Assembly (NCBI RefSeq): GCF_000282315.2 | Contig: NZ_AKJN02000006.1 | Location: 2,356,001-2,420,000 of the forward strand | From: Pseudomonas sp. GM41(2012) | Lineage (GTDB): Bacteria; Pseudomonadota; Gammaproteobacteria; Pseudomonadales; Pseudomonadaceae | Direction of reading: 5' to 3' | DNA: 64,000 nt | Shown here: positions 9,101 to 17,055 of the stretch, in pieces | Position numbering within the stretch: position 1 is the stretch's first letter | Layout of the letters: the number at the start of each line of letters is the position of its first letter | Notes under the pieces: model-generated | The model's database searches: none | The model's input: only the letters and a program-made list of their open reading frames with translations | What the model was told of the DNA's origin: nothing | Translations under genes and position numbers: made by a program

Positions 9101-9253
9101 ATGGGCACAATTCTTATCATTATTCTGATCCTCCTGCTGGTAGGTGGTTTACCGGTCTTCCCGCACTCCAGAAGTTGGGGTTATGGCCCGTCGGGTATCA
9201 TCGGCGTGGTGTTGGTGGTGCTGTTGATCCTGCTGTTGCTCGGCAAGATATAA
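9101..9253 (+). CDS. DUF3309 small membrane protein
   Basis: A 50-codon gene, easily missed because of its size. It encodes MGTILIIILILLLVGGLP, a central PHSRSWGYGPSG turn and a second hydrophobic stretch ending LLLLGKI. This two-helix hairpin matches the DUF3309 family of about 50-residue bacterial membrane proteins. A ribosome-binding site AAGGAAATAG precedes the ATG and a strong bidirectional terminator follows 14 nt after the stop, so it appears to be a complete single-gene unit. Function unknown; stress-related expression has been suggested for such proteins but nothing here proves it. Confidence 0.8.
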   Translation: MGTILIIILILLLVGGLPVFPHSRSWGYGPSGIIGVVLVVLLILLLLGKI

Positions 9254-9266
9254 AGGTTTAACAGGC

Positions 9267-9303
9267 AAAAAAAAGAGGCCCTTTTCAAGGGCCTCTTTTT
9301 TAT
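9267..9303. terminator. Bidirectional Rho-independent terminator
   Basis: Stem GAGGCCCTT / AAGGGCCTC with loop TTTC, flanked by an A-run on the left and a T-run on the right. It can serve both the DUF3309 gene (+) and the LTA-synthase-family gene (-), which converge here. Confidence 0.9.
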
Positions 9304-9314
9304 TGCATCAAGAC

Positions 9315-11408
9315 TTAGTCCGGCTTGCCATCAACCACACCGGCGGTGTTGTCGATCAGGCTCTTGGTCGCCGTTTGCAGGAACGCTTCGAGCTTGAGTT
9401 TCAGCTCAGCGGTACGCGGTGCATCCGGAACGATCTCGGCGTGAGGTGTCGCGCCCAGTTCGTACTGGTACATCTTCGGCGCCATTTCCTTTTCCTTCGG
9501 CAGCACCAGAATCTGATCAGCCGTGATGATGGCGGTGGTCTGCTCGCTACCCGACGGCTTGATCACGCCGAAACCAGTGTCGCCTTCAGGCAGGTTGAGC
9601 AAATCGCGGCCCCAGCACTGATGACGTACTTCACCACCAATACGGCCCATGATGGTTGGCACGATGTCGATCTGCGTGCCCACGGTATGGTCACGCTCGC
9701 CGAACTTTTCCTGGATGCCCGGTGCGATCATCAGCATCGGCACGTTGAAGCGGCCCAGGTCCATTTCGGTGATCTGACGCTCGTTGCCAAAACCGTGGTC
9801 GCCGACGATCACAAACAGGGTTTCCTTGAAATACGGCTCCTTGCGGGCCTTTTCAAAGAACTGGCCCAGCGCCCAGTCCGCATAACGCATGGCGGTCAAA
9901 TGCTCGTTCAGGCTACCGCGATCGGTCACGCGCTCAACCGGCAATGGGGTCGGCAAGGCGTAAGGCGTGTGGTTGGACAGGGTTTGCAGCAGCGCATAGA
10001 ACGGCTTGCCGTTTTCCCGTGCCTTGAGCTCTACCAGACCACGGTCGAACATGTCCTGGTCGGACACGCCCCAGGTCGGATCGGAGAACACCGGGTTCAC
10101 GAAGTCGTTACGACCAATGAAGTTGGTCATGCCCTGGTTGCTGAAGAAACCCGACTGGTTATCCCAGGCGAAGTCGCCATTATAGACGTACACGTCGTCA
10201 TAGGCACGGGCACTGAGCAATTGCGGCAGGCCGGACAACTTGTGGCTGCCTTCCGGCGTCTGCATCAGATATTCGAAACCCGGCAGGTTCGGGAAGCAGG
10301 CCATGGTGGCGAACATACCCTGGTGGGTATGGGTCCCGTTGGAGAAGAAGCGGTCGAACATCAGGCCTTCCTTCGACAGTTTGTCGAGGTACGGCGTGAT
10401 GTTGCCCGGTGCGCCCAAGGCGCCCACCGAGTGACCGGCCATGCTTTCCATCAGGATCACGACGACGTTCTTGATCGGCAGGGTCTTGTCGGCGGGTGGC
10501 GTGTAGTCACGACGCACGGCTGCGGTTTCGGCATCCACCAGTTTGTCGTCCGGCATCACCAGCATGTCACGCACGATTTTCTGCGCTTCAGGCTGTGGCA
10601 ACGTGGCCTTCCAGACATTGTCGCGATCTTCGGACATGCGGCTCTTGGCCGCGGCGACCAGCGACAAGGTGCCGTTGAGGCCCAACTGGTTGGCGAAGTT
10701 CGAGTTGGTGGTGTAAACGTCACCCCAACGCAGTGGCGGGCCCTGACGCAGGGTGCCACGAGCGGCGACTACGCAGACCAGCAGGCAGACGACAAACACC
10801 GCGATGCGTGCGTACCACGGGGCGACCTTGCGCGTGCCGATGCTGCCGCCGCTGAAGGGGCCACGAGGCCGGGTGGCGCGGTCGGCGCCCTTGAACGCCA
10901 GGGTCAGGATCAACGTGCCCACGGCCCAGGCCAGCAGGTAGCGAACTACCGGAAAACCGTACCAGAGCATGCTCATCACGGTTTTCGGGTCTTCCTTTAC
11001 ATATTGGAAGACCAGGCCGTTGAGGCGCTGGTGGAACTCGCGGTAGAAGTCCATCTCCATCAGGCCGAGGAACAGGGCGATACTCGAGGCAATGGTCAGC
11101 CAGAACCGGAAGAATCCACGTGCGGCCATCGCCCGGGCGCTGAACAACGCCAGCAGCAATGGAATGCTGAGGTAGACCACCAGGCGCAGGTCGAAACGCA
11201 GACCGTTGGCGAACGCTTCGAGAAAGGTCGAGGCCGGGGTGTCGAGGATCATCTCGCGGTTGTAAACCAGCAGCGCAACGCGCAGCAGGCTGAACATGAC
11301 CATCATGACCAGGGCACACAGCAGCGTGTAGGCCAGATGCGATTTGACGGTCGGTTGCAGCAGGCGACTAGAAGCTCGCTGCTGACTCAGGGCGTCCGGG
11401 TTTGCCAT
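9315..11408 (-). CDS. LTA synthase family protein (membrane-bound sulfatase-fold phosphotransferase)
   Basis: 697-residue protein with about five membrane segments in the first 210 residues and a large periplasmic alkaline-phosphatase/sulfatase domain from about 310. The latter is recognised by NVVVILMESMAG (metal-binding Glu), FFSNGTHTHQGMFATM (region of the catalytic threonine), and late VIVGDHGFGNE with DH metal ligands. This is the architecture of lipoteichoic-acid synthases and of phosphoglycerol transferases (OpgB-like). A Gram-negative cell makes no LTA, so transfer of phosphoglycerol or phosphoethanolamine to a periplasmic glucan or lipid is more likely. It appears monocistronic and ends at the shared terminator at 9.27 kb. 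Confidence 0.87.
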   Translation of the reverse strand: MANPDALSQQRASSRLLQPTVKSHLAYTLLCALVMMVMFSLLRVALLVYNREMILDTPASTFLEAFANGLRFDLRLVVYLSIPLLLALFSARAMAARGFFRFWLTIASSIALFLGLMEMDFYREFHQRLNGLVFQYVKEDPKTVMSMLWYGFPVVRYLLAWAVGTLILTLAFKGADRATRPRGPFSGGSIGTRKVAPWYARIAVFVVCLLVCVVAARGTLRQGPPLRWGDVYTTNSNFANQLGLNGTLSLVAAAKSRMSEDRDNVWKATLPQPEAQKIVRDMLVMPDDKLVDAETAAVRRDYTPPADKTLPIKNVVVILMESMAGHSVGALGAPGNITPYLDKLSKEGLMFDRFFSNGTHTHQGMFATMACFPNLPGFEYLMQTPEGSHKLSGLPQLLSARAYDDVYVYNGDFAWDNQSGFFSNQGMTNFIGRNDFVNPVFSDPTWGVSDQDMFDRGLVELKARENGKPFYALLQTLSNHTPYALPTPLPVERVTDRGSLNEHLTAMRYADWALGQFFEKARKEPYFKETLFVIVGDHGFGNERQITEMDLGRFNVPMLMIAPGIQEKFGERDHTVGTQIDIVPTIMGRIGGEVRHQCWGRDLLNLPEGDTGFGVIKPSGSEQTTAIITADQILVLPKEKEMAPKMYQYELGATPHAEIVPDAPRTAELKLKLEAFLQTATKSLIDNTAGVVDGKPD

Positions 11409-11681
11409 GTCGTTTTAGGACCCATTGGAAGTTGAAGTTGCAAAAATACAGCGGCGCCTTGCCCTCTGTTGGCCAGTACTCGGCCCCGGGGCTTGCACGG
11501 TGCGCAAATGTTGCACGATCACTCGCGGCATTGCTATTGATTACTGTCCGGCATGTTTGGCGCGGGCGAATTGTCTTGGAGGCTTTGTGAAAATTTCGTG
11601 CAACGCATATTCGGAAACAAAATAAAGTCCCCCTGATTCGAATGACCGTTAGTTTGGGGCGTATTCGTTTCAGTTGTGCTC

Positions 11682-12399
11682 TTTGATCGGGGGCATATCC
11701 GTTTCTGCGGTAATGGCGGCTGGCGGTTTCGCTTTTACAGCGAGTCACTTGGAAAAGCCCCAAGTAACCAAGGGCTCTTGCCCCGCCATTCGGTGCCTCG
11801 CCCAGGCTCGGCATGCCCTCACTCCGGCATTGCTCCGGGGGCCCGCCGCCATCGGCCATCCATGGCCGGGGGCGGCTACCGCGGCATCCTTGCCGCGGTG
11901 CCCCCTGCGCAACGCCTGCGTTCGGCCTCTGGGAAAGGGGCAAGCAGATCAAGATCAAGATCAAGATCAAGATCAAAAGCCAAAGCAACGGCAACAGCAA
12001 GATCAACAGCTTCGCGAGCAAGTCGAATCGTCGCACCGCCGCTCCCACATAAAGCAGATCGGCGTACAGCTTTTGCTTCTCACCACTCATCAGGCCGAGC
12101 GTTAGCTCGCCTCCAGCTTTTGATCTTGAGTTGTACGCCCCATCGGGAGGCCGAGTGGAGGTTCTGCGCAGTGGGCAACCCGGCATGGATGCCGGGTTAG
12201 CCGCCCCCGGCCATGGATGGCCGATGGCGGCGGGCCCACGGAGCAGGACCGGAGCGAGGGCATGCCGAGCCTAGGCGAGGCACCGAACGAAAGGGGCAAA
12301 AGCCCTTTGGTTACTTTGGGGCTTTTCCAAAGTGACTCGCTGTAAAAGCGAAACCGCCAGCAGCCGTGACCGCAGAAACGGATATGCCCCCGATCAAAT
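11682..12399. repeat. Large inverted repeat, two arms of about 250 nt
   Basis: The 1.06-kb gap between the LTA-synthase-family gene and the START-domain gene holds no credible gene. It holds an imperfect palindrome: left arm about 11682-11935, right arm about 12143-12399. Outer ends both read TTTGATCGGGGGCATATCC outside-in; further matched landmarks are CGCTTTTACAGCGAGTCACTT, the CGGTGCCTCGCC block and GCCATCGGCCATCCATGG. The arms are highly similar, with small indels. From memory, sequences starting GATCGGGGGCATATCCG recur in P. fluorescens genomes and give rise to spurious hypothetical proteins. The roughly 200-nt centre contains five GATCAA hexamers. Confidence 0.75.
11947..11976. repeat. 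Hexanucleotide tandem repeat (GATCAA)x5
   Basis: Five exact head-to-tail copies of GATCAA in the centre of the large inverted repeat. Not inside a credible gene, so no protein phase variation is implied. Confidence 0.9.
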
Positions 12400-12465
12400 A
12401 AACCGCCCTACCAAATAGCAAACGCCCCGAACAAAGTCAGGGCGCATTATCAAAAAACGGAGCGA

Positions 12466-13071
12466 TTACTTCTCAGCGCGTGCCTTCAGGGCTTTCAAAG
12501 TATTAAACGGCGCATCCACCACAAACTTGTTGGCCACCATCGGCGGAATGCTACCGCCCGGCTCGGTATGCACCTGATAGGTCACTTCAACCTGATCGCC
12601 CTTGGGCACAAACTTCCAGAAACCGTCGACCTTGGTCACCCGGACGAAGCCTTTTTCTTCAGGAAGGTACTTCGGCACACCTTCGAGTTTGCGGGTCAGG
12701 CTGCCATCAGCACCCTCGGTGGTGGTGACATGCAACACCGAGTCACGCGCGGTAACCGGCCAAGGCGTATTGAACTGGGTGTAAGTCCAGCTTTGGTCGC
12801 CTTCGTGCTTGAGCAGCTTCTGGGTTTTGCATTCGTGAATCCAGGTGCAAGCGCCTGACACGTCTTCCTGCAGCGCGCGCAGTTTGGCGATGGTGGTTTT
12901 CATCAGCGTGACGCCCTGGTAAGCCTTGTAATCGGAGCCAGCCACTTCACTCAAGGAAACCTTGATGCCGTCTTCGTTCTTGGCGACTTTCCAGTCTTCT
13001 GCCTGAGCGGCCGTGGAAGCCAGCAAAACCGTCAAACCACACAGCACAGCCATACGTTGCAGCGAACCCAT
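12466..13071 (-). CDS. START domain-containing secreted protein
   Basis: 201-residue protein with a signal peptide (MGSLQRMAVLCGLTVLLAS, cleavage after AQA near residue 23) followed by a START/polyketide-cyclase-like lipid-binding fold. Typical strings are GACTWIHECK, TPWPVTARDSV and GSIPPMVANKFV. ATG at 13071 was chosen over an upstream alternative because it begins the signal peptide and has AAGGA upstream. Periplasmic START proteins of this kind are common in pseudomonads, with unknown ligands. No operon partner: the cysteine-cluster gene starts a separate unit upstream. Confidence 0.85.
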   Translation of the reverse strand: MGSLQRMAVLCGLTVLLASTAAQAEDWKVAKNEDGIKVSLSEVAGSDYKAYQGVTLMKTTIAKLRALQEDVSGACTWIHECKTQKLLKHEGDQSWTYTQFNTPWPVTARDSVLHVTTTEGADGSLTRKLEGVPKYLPEEKGFVRVTKVDGFWKFVPKGDQVEVTYQVHTEPGGSIPPMVANKFVVDAPFNTLKALKARAEK

Positions 13072-13112
13072 AGTCTTATTCCTTATTGTTGAAGATCCGT
13101 TCGTTGAACACA

Positions 13113-13367
13113 TCACGCCGCCGTCATTTGCTCCCACCAACCCAACAATTTGATCGCTTCGTCACGGCTGCTTCCGCAGACTTCGATGTCGGCTTCGAAC
13201 GCCGAACACACTGCAGGACGTTCCGGTTTGCCGAAAATGCCGCACAGGTTATCGACAGAGAGTTGTACGCAACGTTCTCCCGCGGGCTTGCCATTGGGCA
13301 TGCCTGGAATCGGTGAACTGATGGAAGGGGCAATGCAACAGGCGCCACAGCCTTCACGGCATTTCAT
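13113..13367 (-). CDS. YkgJ-family cysteine cluster protein
   Basis: 84-residue protein with the cysteine pattern CREGCGACC at the N-terminus, then CVQL, LCGIF and VCSAF, typical of the YkgJ / UPF0153 zinc-or-iron-binding cysteine cluster family (CxxxCxxCC...C...C...C). Full length for the short version of the family. Biochemical function unknown; metal chelation is inferred from the cysteines. Same strand as the START-domain gene, with a 41-bp gap. Confidence 0.85.
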   Translation of the reverse strand: MKCREGCGACCIAPSISSPIPGMPNGKPAGERCVQLSVDNLCGIFGKPERPAVCSAFEADIEVCGSSRDEAIKLLGWWEQMTAA

Positions 13368-13530
13368 GACGACGAGCTCCTCGACGGGCGATGTGTTAAA
13401 GGACGTGGCACAGAGTAACCGCTAAAACGCTTGTTTAAAATTGTCTGGACCCGGGTTTTTTCGCTTAACCGAGCGTGACTGACCAGTCTCCGACAAAGCG
13501 TCTGGCCAGCGGGTCACGGACGGGAAGAAA

Positions 13531-13998
13531 TTATCGTTTGAACTCGAATTCCAGGGCTGCACCTTCGACTTCACGGCGCTCTTCGTTGCGCAGTTGCAAC
13601 TTCATTTCGTTGCTGATCAGCCTCCCGTTGAGCTGAAACGGACCAGCCTTGTCACCAAACATTTGCGGCAATACTGCATCGTGCCGTGGCAACGCCACCG
13701 TACCGATCGGTTTCAGCTCCTCGGCCATGTCTTGGGGCAGGCTCAAATCCAGGTCGACCGAAGGAAGCTTGGTTTTCGCGATTTCACTGGCGGATTTGGA
13801 CTTGGAGGCAATCGGCGGTCGCTTTTTCACCTTGGCCGCTTTCTTTTTGACCGGCGCGGCTTTCTTGACCAGTGCCGGTTTTTTCGAAGTGGCGCTGGCT
13901 GCCGGTTTTTCTTGAACGGAAGCCGCTAATACACCTTCGGCCTGGAAGGTCATCAGCAGGCAGATCGATAGCCATACGGCGGGAAAAATCGGCTTCAT
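13531..13998 (-). CDS. Hypothetical secreted lysine/alanine-rich protein
   Basis: 155-residue protein with a signal peptide (MKPIFPAVWLSICLLMTFQ ... VLAAS). A low-complexity Lys/Ala/Pro-rich stretch follows (about 28-72, repeated KKxAxVKK units), then a conserved-looking C-terminal segment with LPSVDLDLSLPQDMAEEL and ending EGAALEFEFKR. The basic repeat has led to mis-annotation of such proteins as initiation-factor-2-like; I see no GTPase or IF2 domain. ATG at 13998 chosen because it begins the signal peptide; two in-frame starts upstream remain possible. Likely periplasmic; function unknown. Confidence 0.7.
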   Translation of the reverse strand: MKPIFPAVWLSICLLMTFQAEGVLAASVQEKPAASATSKKPALVKKAAPVKKKAAKVKKRPPIASKSKSASEIAKTKLPSVDLDLSLPQDMAEELKPIGTVALPRHDAVLPQMFGDKAGPFQLNGRLISNEMKLQLRNEERREVEGAALEFEFKR

Positions 13999-14086
13999 GG
14001 ACCCAACGGTACAAACGGCAGGAGCCATATGCTCGCCTGTTGCAGGCGACATGACAAGCTCGGGCAGGAATATCCTGCCCGCCCCC

Positions 14087-15526
14087 TCAAAAGCCGCCGA
14101 CCATCTCCTGACAGAGTTGGGTGGCGAGCATGCCCAGGGTCATCAATGCACGCTCGGCTTCACGGTTCCAGGGTGTGCCGCAGTTCAGTCGAATGCAGTG
14201 GTTGAACTGCTCGGTGTTACTGAAAATCAGCCCCGGCGCGATGCTGATGCCCTGTTGCAACGCACGAACGTGCAGCTCCTGCGTGTTGACCCGCCCCGGC
14301 AGGCTGACCCACAGAATGAAGCCGCCGGTCGGCCGGGTCATCTGCGTGCCTTCCGGGAAGTATTGCTGCACCGCCAGCTGGAAAGCGCTGAGGTTCTTGC
14401 GGTACTCCTGACGGATGTAGCGCAAATGCCGGTCGTAACCACCGTTCTCCAGGTACGCCGCAATGCCCATCTGCGTGACGCTACAGGCCGAATGGGTGCT
14501 GAAGGTCTGCAAACGCTGGATTTCCTGCTGGTACTTGCCGGCAATCATCCAGCCGATCCGCACGCCCGGCGACAGGGTTTTGGAAAAGCTTGAGCAATAG
14601 ATCACCCGATCCAGCCGATCGTAGGCTTTAAGTGATTTGGTGCGACCCTGCTCGAACATCAGTTCGCCGTAGATATCGTCTTCGACAATCTGGATATCAA
14701 AATCCGAGGCCAGGCGAAGCAGTTGCTTCTGCCGCTCTTCGGGCATGGTGCCGCCCAATGGATTGCTCAGACGCGTGGTCAGCACCAGCGCCTTGATCGA
14801 CCACTGGTTGGCCGCCAGTTGCAGGGCTTCGAGGCTCATACCGGTGGCCGGATCGCTCGGGATCTCGATGACCTTGAGGCCCAGCAGGTCAGCCAGTTGC
14901 AGCAAACCGTAGTAGGTCGGCGACTCGGCGGCGATCAGGTCGCCCGGGCGAGTCAGCACACGCAGGGACATCTGCAAGGCATCAACGCAGCCGTGGGTAA
15001 TGACCACTTCCGACGGATCGACCACCACGCCGGCGTCGCGCATGCGGATCGCCACTTGTCGGCGCAACGGTTCGAAACCCGGGCTGAACATGTAGCTGAA
15101 CGCCCGCGGGCTATGGAAACGGGTGACTTTGGCCAGTTGCTGATGCAGCGCCCGCACCGGCAGATAATCAACGCTCGGTACCGCCGCGCCCAAGGGAAAC
15201 ACACCCTCGCGGCGGGATTCGACCAGGACTTGTTGGATGATGCTGCTGCGAGTGACCAGACCTGGACGCTCGACCCGGGCGATGTCCGGTGTCGGCGCGG
15301 TCAGGGCCGGAGTCTGGTGCACGTAGTAACCCGACTGCGGCCGGGCGCGGATCAGCCCCTGATCCTCGAGGTTGGCGTAAGCCTGCAACACCGTCGCATG
15401 GCTGACGTTGAGCTGCGAACTCATCTTGCGCACCGAAGGCACGCGCTCCCCCGGTTGATAGACGCCACGGCGGATGTCTTCGGCCAGTTGTTGAGCAATA
15501 CGTTGGTAGAGCAAGAGATTGGTCAT
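14087..15526 (-). CDS. MocR-type PLP-dependent transcriptional regulator (GntR/aminotransferase fusion)
   Basis: 479-residue protein. Residues 1-75 form a GntR winged helix (RIAQQLAEDIRRGVYQPGERVPSVRKM, and SHATVLQAYANLEDQGLI as recognition helix). After a linker the rest is a fold-type I aminotransferase domain with VITHGCVDAL, IVEDDIYGE (PLP aspartate) and SSFSKTLSPGVRIGW, whose lysine would bind PLP. This is the MocR/PdxR class, where PLP or an amino-acid adduct controls DNA binding. No adjacent PLP-synthesis or amino-acid operon is visible, so the target is unknown; the first gene on the other side is the unrelated OmpA block. Confidence 0.9.
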   Translation of the reverse strand: MTNLLLYQRIAQQLAEDIRRGVYQPGERVPSVRKMSSQLNVSHATVLQAYANLEDQGLIRARPQSGYYVHQTPALTAPTPDIARVERPGLVTRSSIIQQVLVESRREGVFPLGAAVPSVDYLPVRALHQQLAKVTRFHSPRAFSYMFSPGFEPLRRQVAIRMRDAGVVVDPSEVVITHGCVDALQMSLRVLTRPGDLIAAESPTYYGLLQLADLLGLKVIEIPSDPATGMSLEALQLAANQWSIKALVLTTRLSNPLGGTMPEERQKQLLRLASDFDIQIVEDDIYGELMFEQGRTKSLKAYDRLDRVIYCSSFSKTLSPGVRIGWMIAGKYQQEIQRLQTFSTHSACSVTQMGIAAYLENGGYDRHLRYIRQEYRKNLSAFQLAVQQYFPEGTQMTRPTGGFILWVSLPGRVNTQELHVRALQQGISIAPGLIFSNTEQFNHCIRLNCGTPWNREAERALMTLGMLATQLCQEMVGGF

Positions 15527-15722
15527 GACGCAGCACTCGATTTCACGGGCATTTTATTCTTGTGTGAAACAATACCGGAACAGTTTAGAAGTGTACTGGG
15601 ACAGTTGCCACAATAGTCGACCGTACAGTGCAGTGTCAGCAAAAACTGTACTGTTTTTTGGAGTTGATCAGCAGGCGTAAAAAAACCCGGCGCTGACGGG
15701 CAGGCCGGGTTGTAGGAGCTGG
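15527..15722. other. Upstream region of the MocR gene
   Basis: About 200 bp between the MocR start and the 104-nt repeat. It holds the AT-richer presumptive MocR promoter region (15540-15665), where GTACAGT and GTACTGT half-sites occur around 15625-15655, and the terminator described separately. No gene is visible. The half-sites could be MocR operator DNA, since such regulators bind repeated motifs upstream of their own genes; this is only a suggestion. Confidence 0.35.
15679..15711 (-). terminator. Terminator of the OmpA operon
   Basis: On the minus strand: stem AACCCGGC / GCCGGGTT with a 12-nt loop followed by a run of T. It lies beyond the REP element downstream of the OmpA gene. Confidence 0.7.
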
Positions 15723-15826
15723 GTAGGAGCTGTCGAGTGAAACGAGGCTGCGATCTTTTCGAGTTCACTTGAGTATCAAGAGCAAGATCAAAAGATCGCA
15801 GCCTCGTTTCACTCGACAGCTCCTAC
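15723..15826. repeat. 104-nt hairpin repeat, copy 1
   Basis: Perfect 37-nt arms (15723-15759 and 15790-15826) starting GTAGGAGCTGTCGAGTGAAA, around a 30-nt loop. Copy 2 at 17927-18030 is identical except one base, including the loop. Confidence 0.9.
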
Positions 15827-15880
15827 AGGATTTCTGGCGTCACCCGTTTTCGTAGGGTGTCTTGTCCAGTGACGTAGCCC

Positions 15881-16693
15881 TTAACGGGCAGCGCCGAGCT
15901 GGCCTTTTTCGTCAGAAAACACAATTTCCACCCGACGGTTCTGTGCACGTCCCCGTTCGGAGGCGTTCACGTCGACCGGATATTCATCGCCGTAGCCTTC
16001 GACCTGAATGCGTTTATCGTCGATGCCCAAATCCATCAGCACGTCTGCCACCGATTGCGCACGGTCACGGGACAGCTTGAGGTTTTCCTGCTTGCCGCCG
16101 GTACTGTCGGCATAACCTTCGATGCGCACCACGCGCTTGGGGTTGAGCTGCAGGAACTGCACGATCTTCAACACCACGCGGTTCGCCGAGTTTTTCAACT
16201 CCGCTTCGCCCGTGTCGAACAGCACGTCGCCCAAGGTCATCACCAGGCCGCGATCGGTCTGGGTGGTCGCCAGCGCGACAATCTGTTCTTCGAGCCACTT
16301 GCCCTGCTGCTGCACGCTGAGCAGTTTGGATTCGCGCAAGGCCAGTTGCAGGCGCTGACGCTCCAGTTCGAGCTTCGCCGCACGTTCTTCGTTGAGCACC
16401 TGATTGGTGTGTTCGCGCGCGATTTTGCTATAGCGTTCACTCAGGTAAGCGTAATGCAGCACGTCCGATCCACTGCCCCAATAGGTGGACAGACGATCGG
16501 CACGGGCTAGCGACTCACCGGCGCGAATCACATCCTTGGGCGCGATTCGCAGCACGCTGGAATCTTCCTTGACCTTCTGGAAGTCAGTACTGGCCTGCTG
16601 CAACGCGGCCTCGCTGTGCTGACCGGCACAACCATAGAGGCTGGCGCAACCTGCCAGGATCAAACCGCCCAGGGCTTTGGTCTTGAGGCTCAT
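15881..16693 (-). CDS. OmpA-family lipoprotein
   Basis: 270-residue envelope protein. The N-terminus MSLKTKALGGLILAGCASLYGC is a lipoprotein signal with a lipobox-like LAGC. A helical middle region (about 40-140) is rich in charged residues and probably coiled coil. The C-terminal OmpA/peptidoglycan-binding domain starts around 155: VRIEGYADSTG, NLKLSRDRAQSVADVL, VEGYGDEYPV and the closing RAQNRRVEIVF with the usual Asp/Arg peptidoglycan contacts. Its start overlaps the end of the DUF4398 gene by 4 bp (ATGA), so the pair is translationally coupled. Likely anchors the outer membrane to peptidoglycan. Confidence 0.9.
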   Translation of the reverse strand: MSLKTKALGGLILAGCASLYGCAGQHSEAALQQASTDFQKVKEDSSVLRIAPKDVIRAGESLARADRLSTYWGSGSDVLHYAYLSERYSKIAREHTNQVLNEERAAKLELERQRLQLALRESKLLSVQQQGKWLEEQIVALATTQTDRGLVMTLGDVLFDTGEAELKNSANRVVLKIVQFLQLNPKRVVRIEGYADSTGGKQENLKLSRDRAQSVADVLMDLGIDDKRIQVEGYGDEYPVDVNASERGRAQNRRVEIVFSDEKGQLGAAR

Positions 16694-17046
16694 TGGGCAT
16701 CTCCCAGTTGCTTGCGCAGGCGAGTGATGCGGGTGTTTAGCACGTTCAACTGCTCCTCGCTCTTGAGGGTCAGAACCCGGGCTTCGGCCAGTCGCGCGTC
16801 CAGCTCGGCCTGCTCGGCCCGCATGCGCGCGTTCTTGAAGGATTGGTCGTTCATGCTGCCCTTGGCGCGGTTGAACTTGTCTTCGGCCAGTTTCATTTCC
16901 GGCACGTCGGCGGCGGTGGCGCCCACGGCCTTGGCCTGCTCGAGTGCCTGTTCGGTCAGGCGCATTTGTTCATTCGGCGCCGGATCGGCTGCACAACCCG
17001 CCAGAGCCAGAACGGCCAGGGCAGCGAAAAGAGGTCGAATACTCAC
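16690..17046 (-). CDS. DUF4398 domain-containing lipoprotein
   Basis: 118-residue lipoprotein: signal MSIRPLFAALAVLALAGC with a clear lipobox (LAGC), then a helical DUF4398 domain with PEMKLAEDKFNRAKGSMNDQ and a run of heptad-like Ala/Leu/Glu residues. DUF4398 proteins are typically encoded beside OmpA-family lipoproteins, as here, and both middle regions look coiled-coil, so a complex between the two is plausible. Function unknown beyond envelope association. Confidence 0.87.
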   Translation of the reverse strand: MSIRPLFAALAVLALAGCAADPAPNEQMRLTEQALEQAKAVGATAADVPEMKLAEDKFNRAKGSMNDQSFKNARMRAEQAELDARLAEARVLTLKSEEQLNVLNTRITRLRKQLGDAQ

Positions 17047-17055
17047 TAAAAATCC

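Noticed and set aside
9303..11435. 710-codon open frame on the plus strand
   Set aside because: It is the mirror of the LTA-synthase-family gene in high-GC DNA. Its product is His/Gln/Arg-rich without any domain, while the minus strand encodes a clear membrane sulfatase.
11947..11976. (GATCAA)x5 as a CRISPR or phase-variation tract
   Set aside because: The copies are contiguous without spacers and there is no gene or clear promoter that the length could switch.
11368..12200. Open frames of 140-270 codons inside the large inverted repeat
   Set aside because: They read through both repeat arms and the GATCAA hexamers, have no ribosome-binding site or domain, and exist because the repeat is GC-rich.
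13531..13998. Initiation factor 2-like annotation for the lysine-rich protein
   Set aside because: The resemblance comes only from Lys/Ala/Pro low complexity; there is a signal peptide and no GTPase domain.
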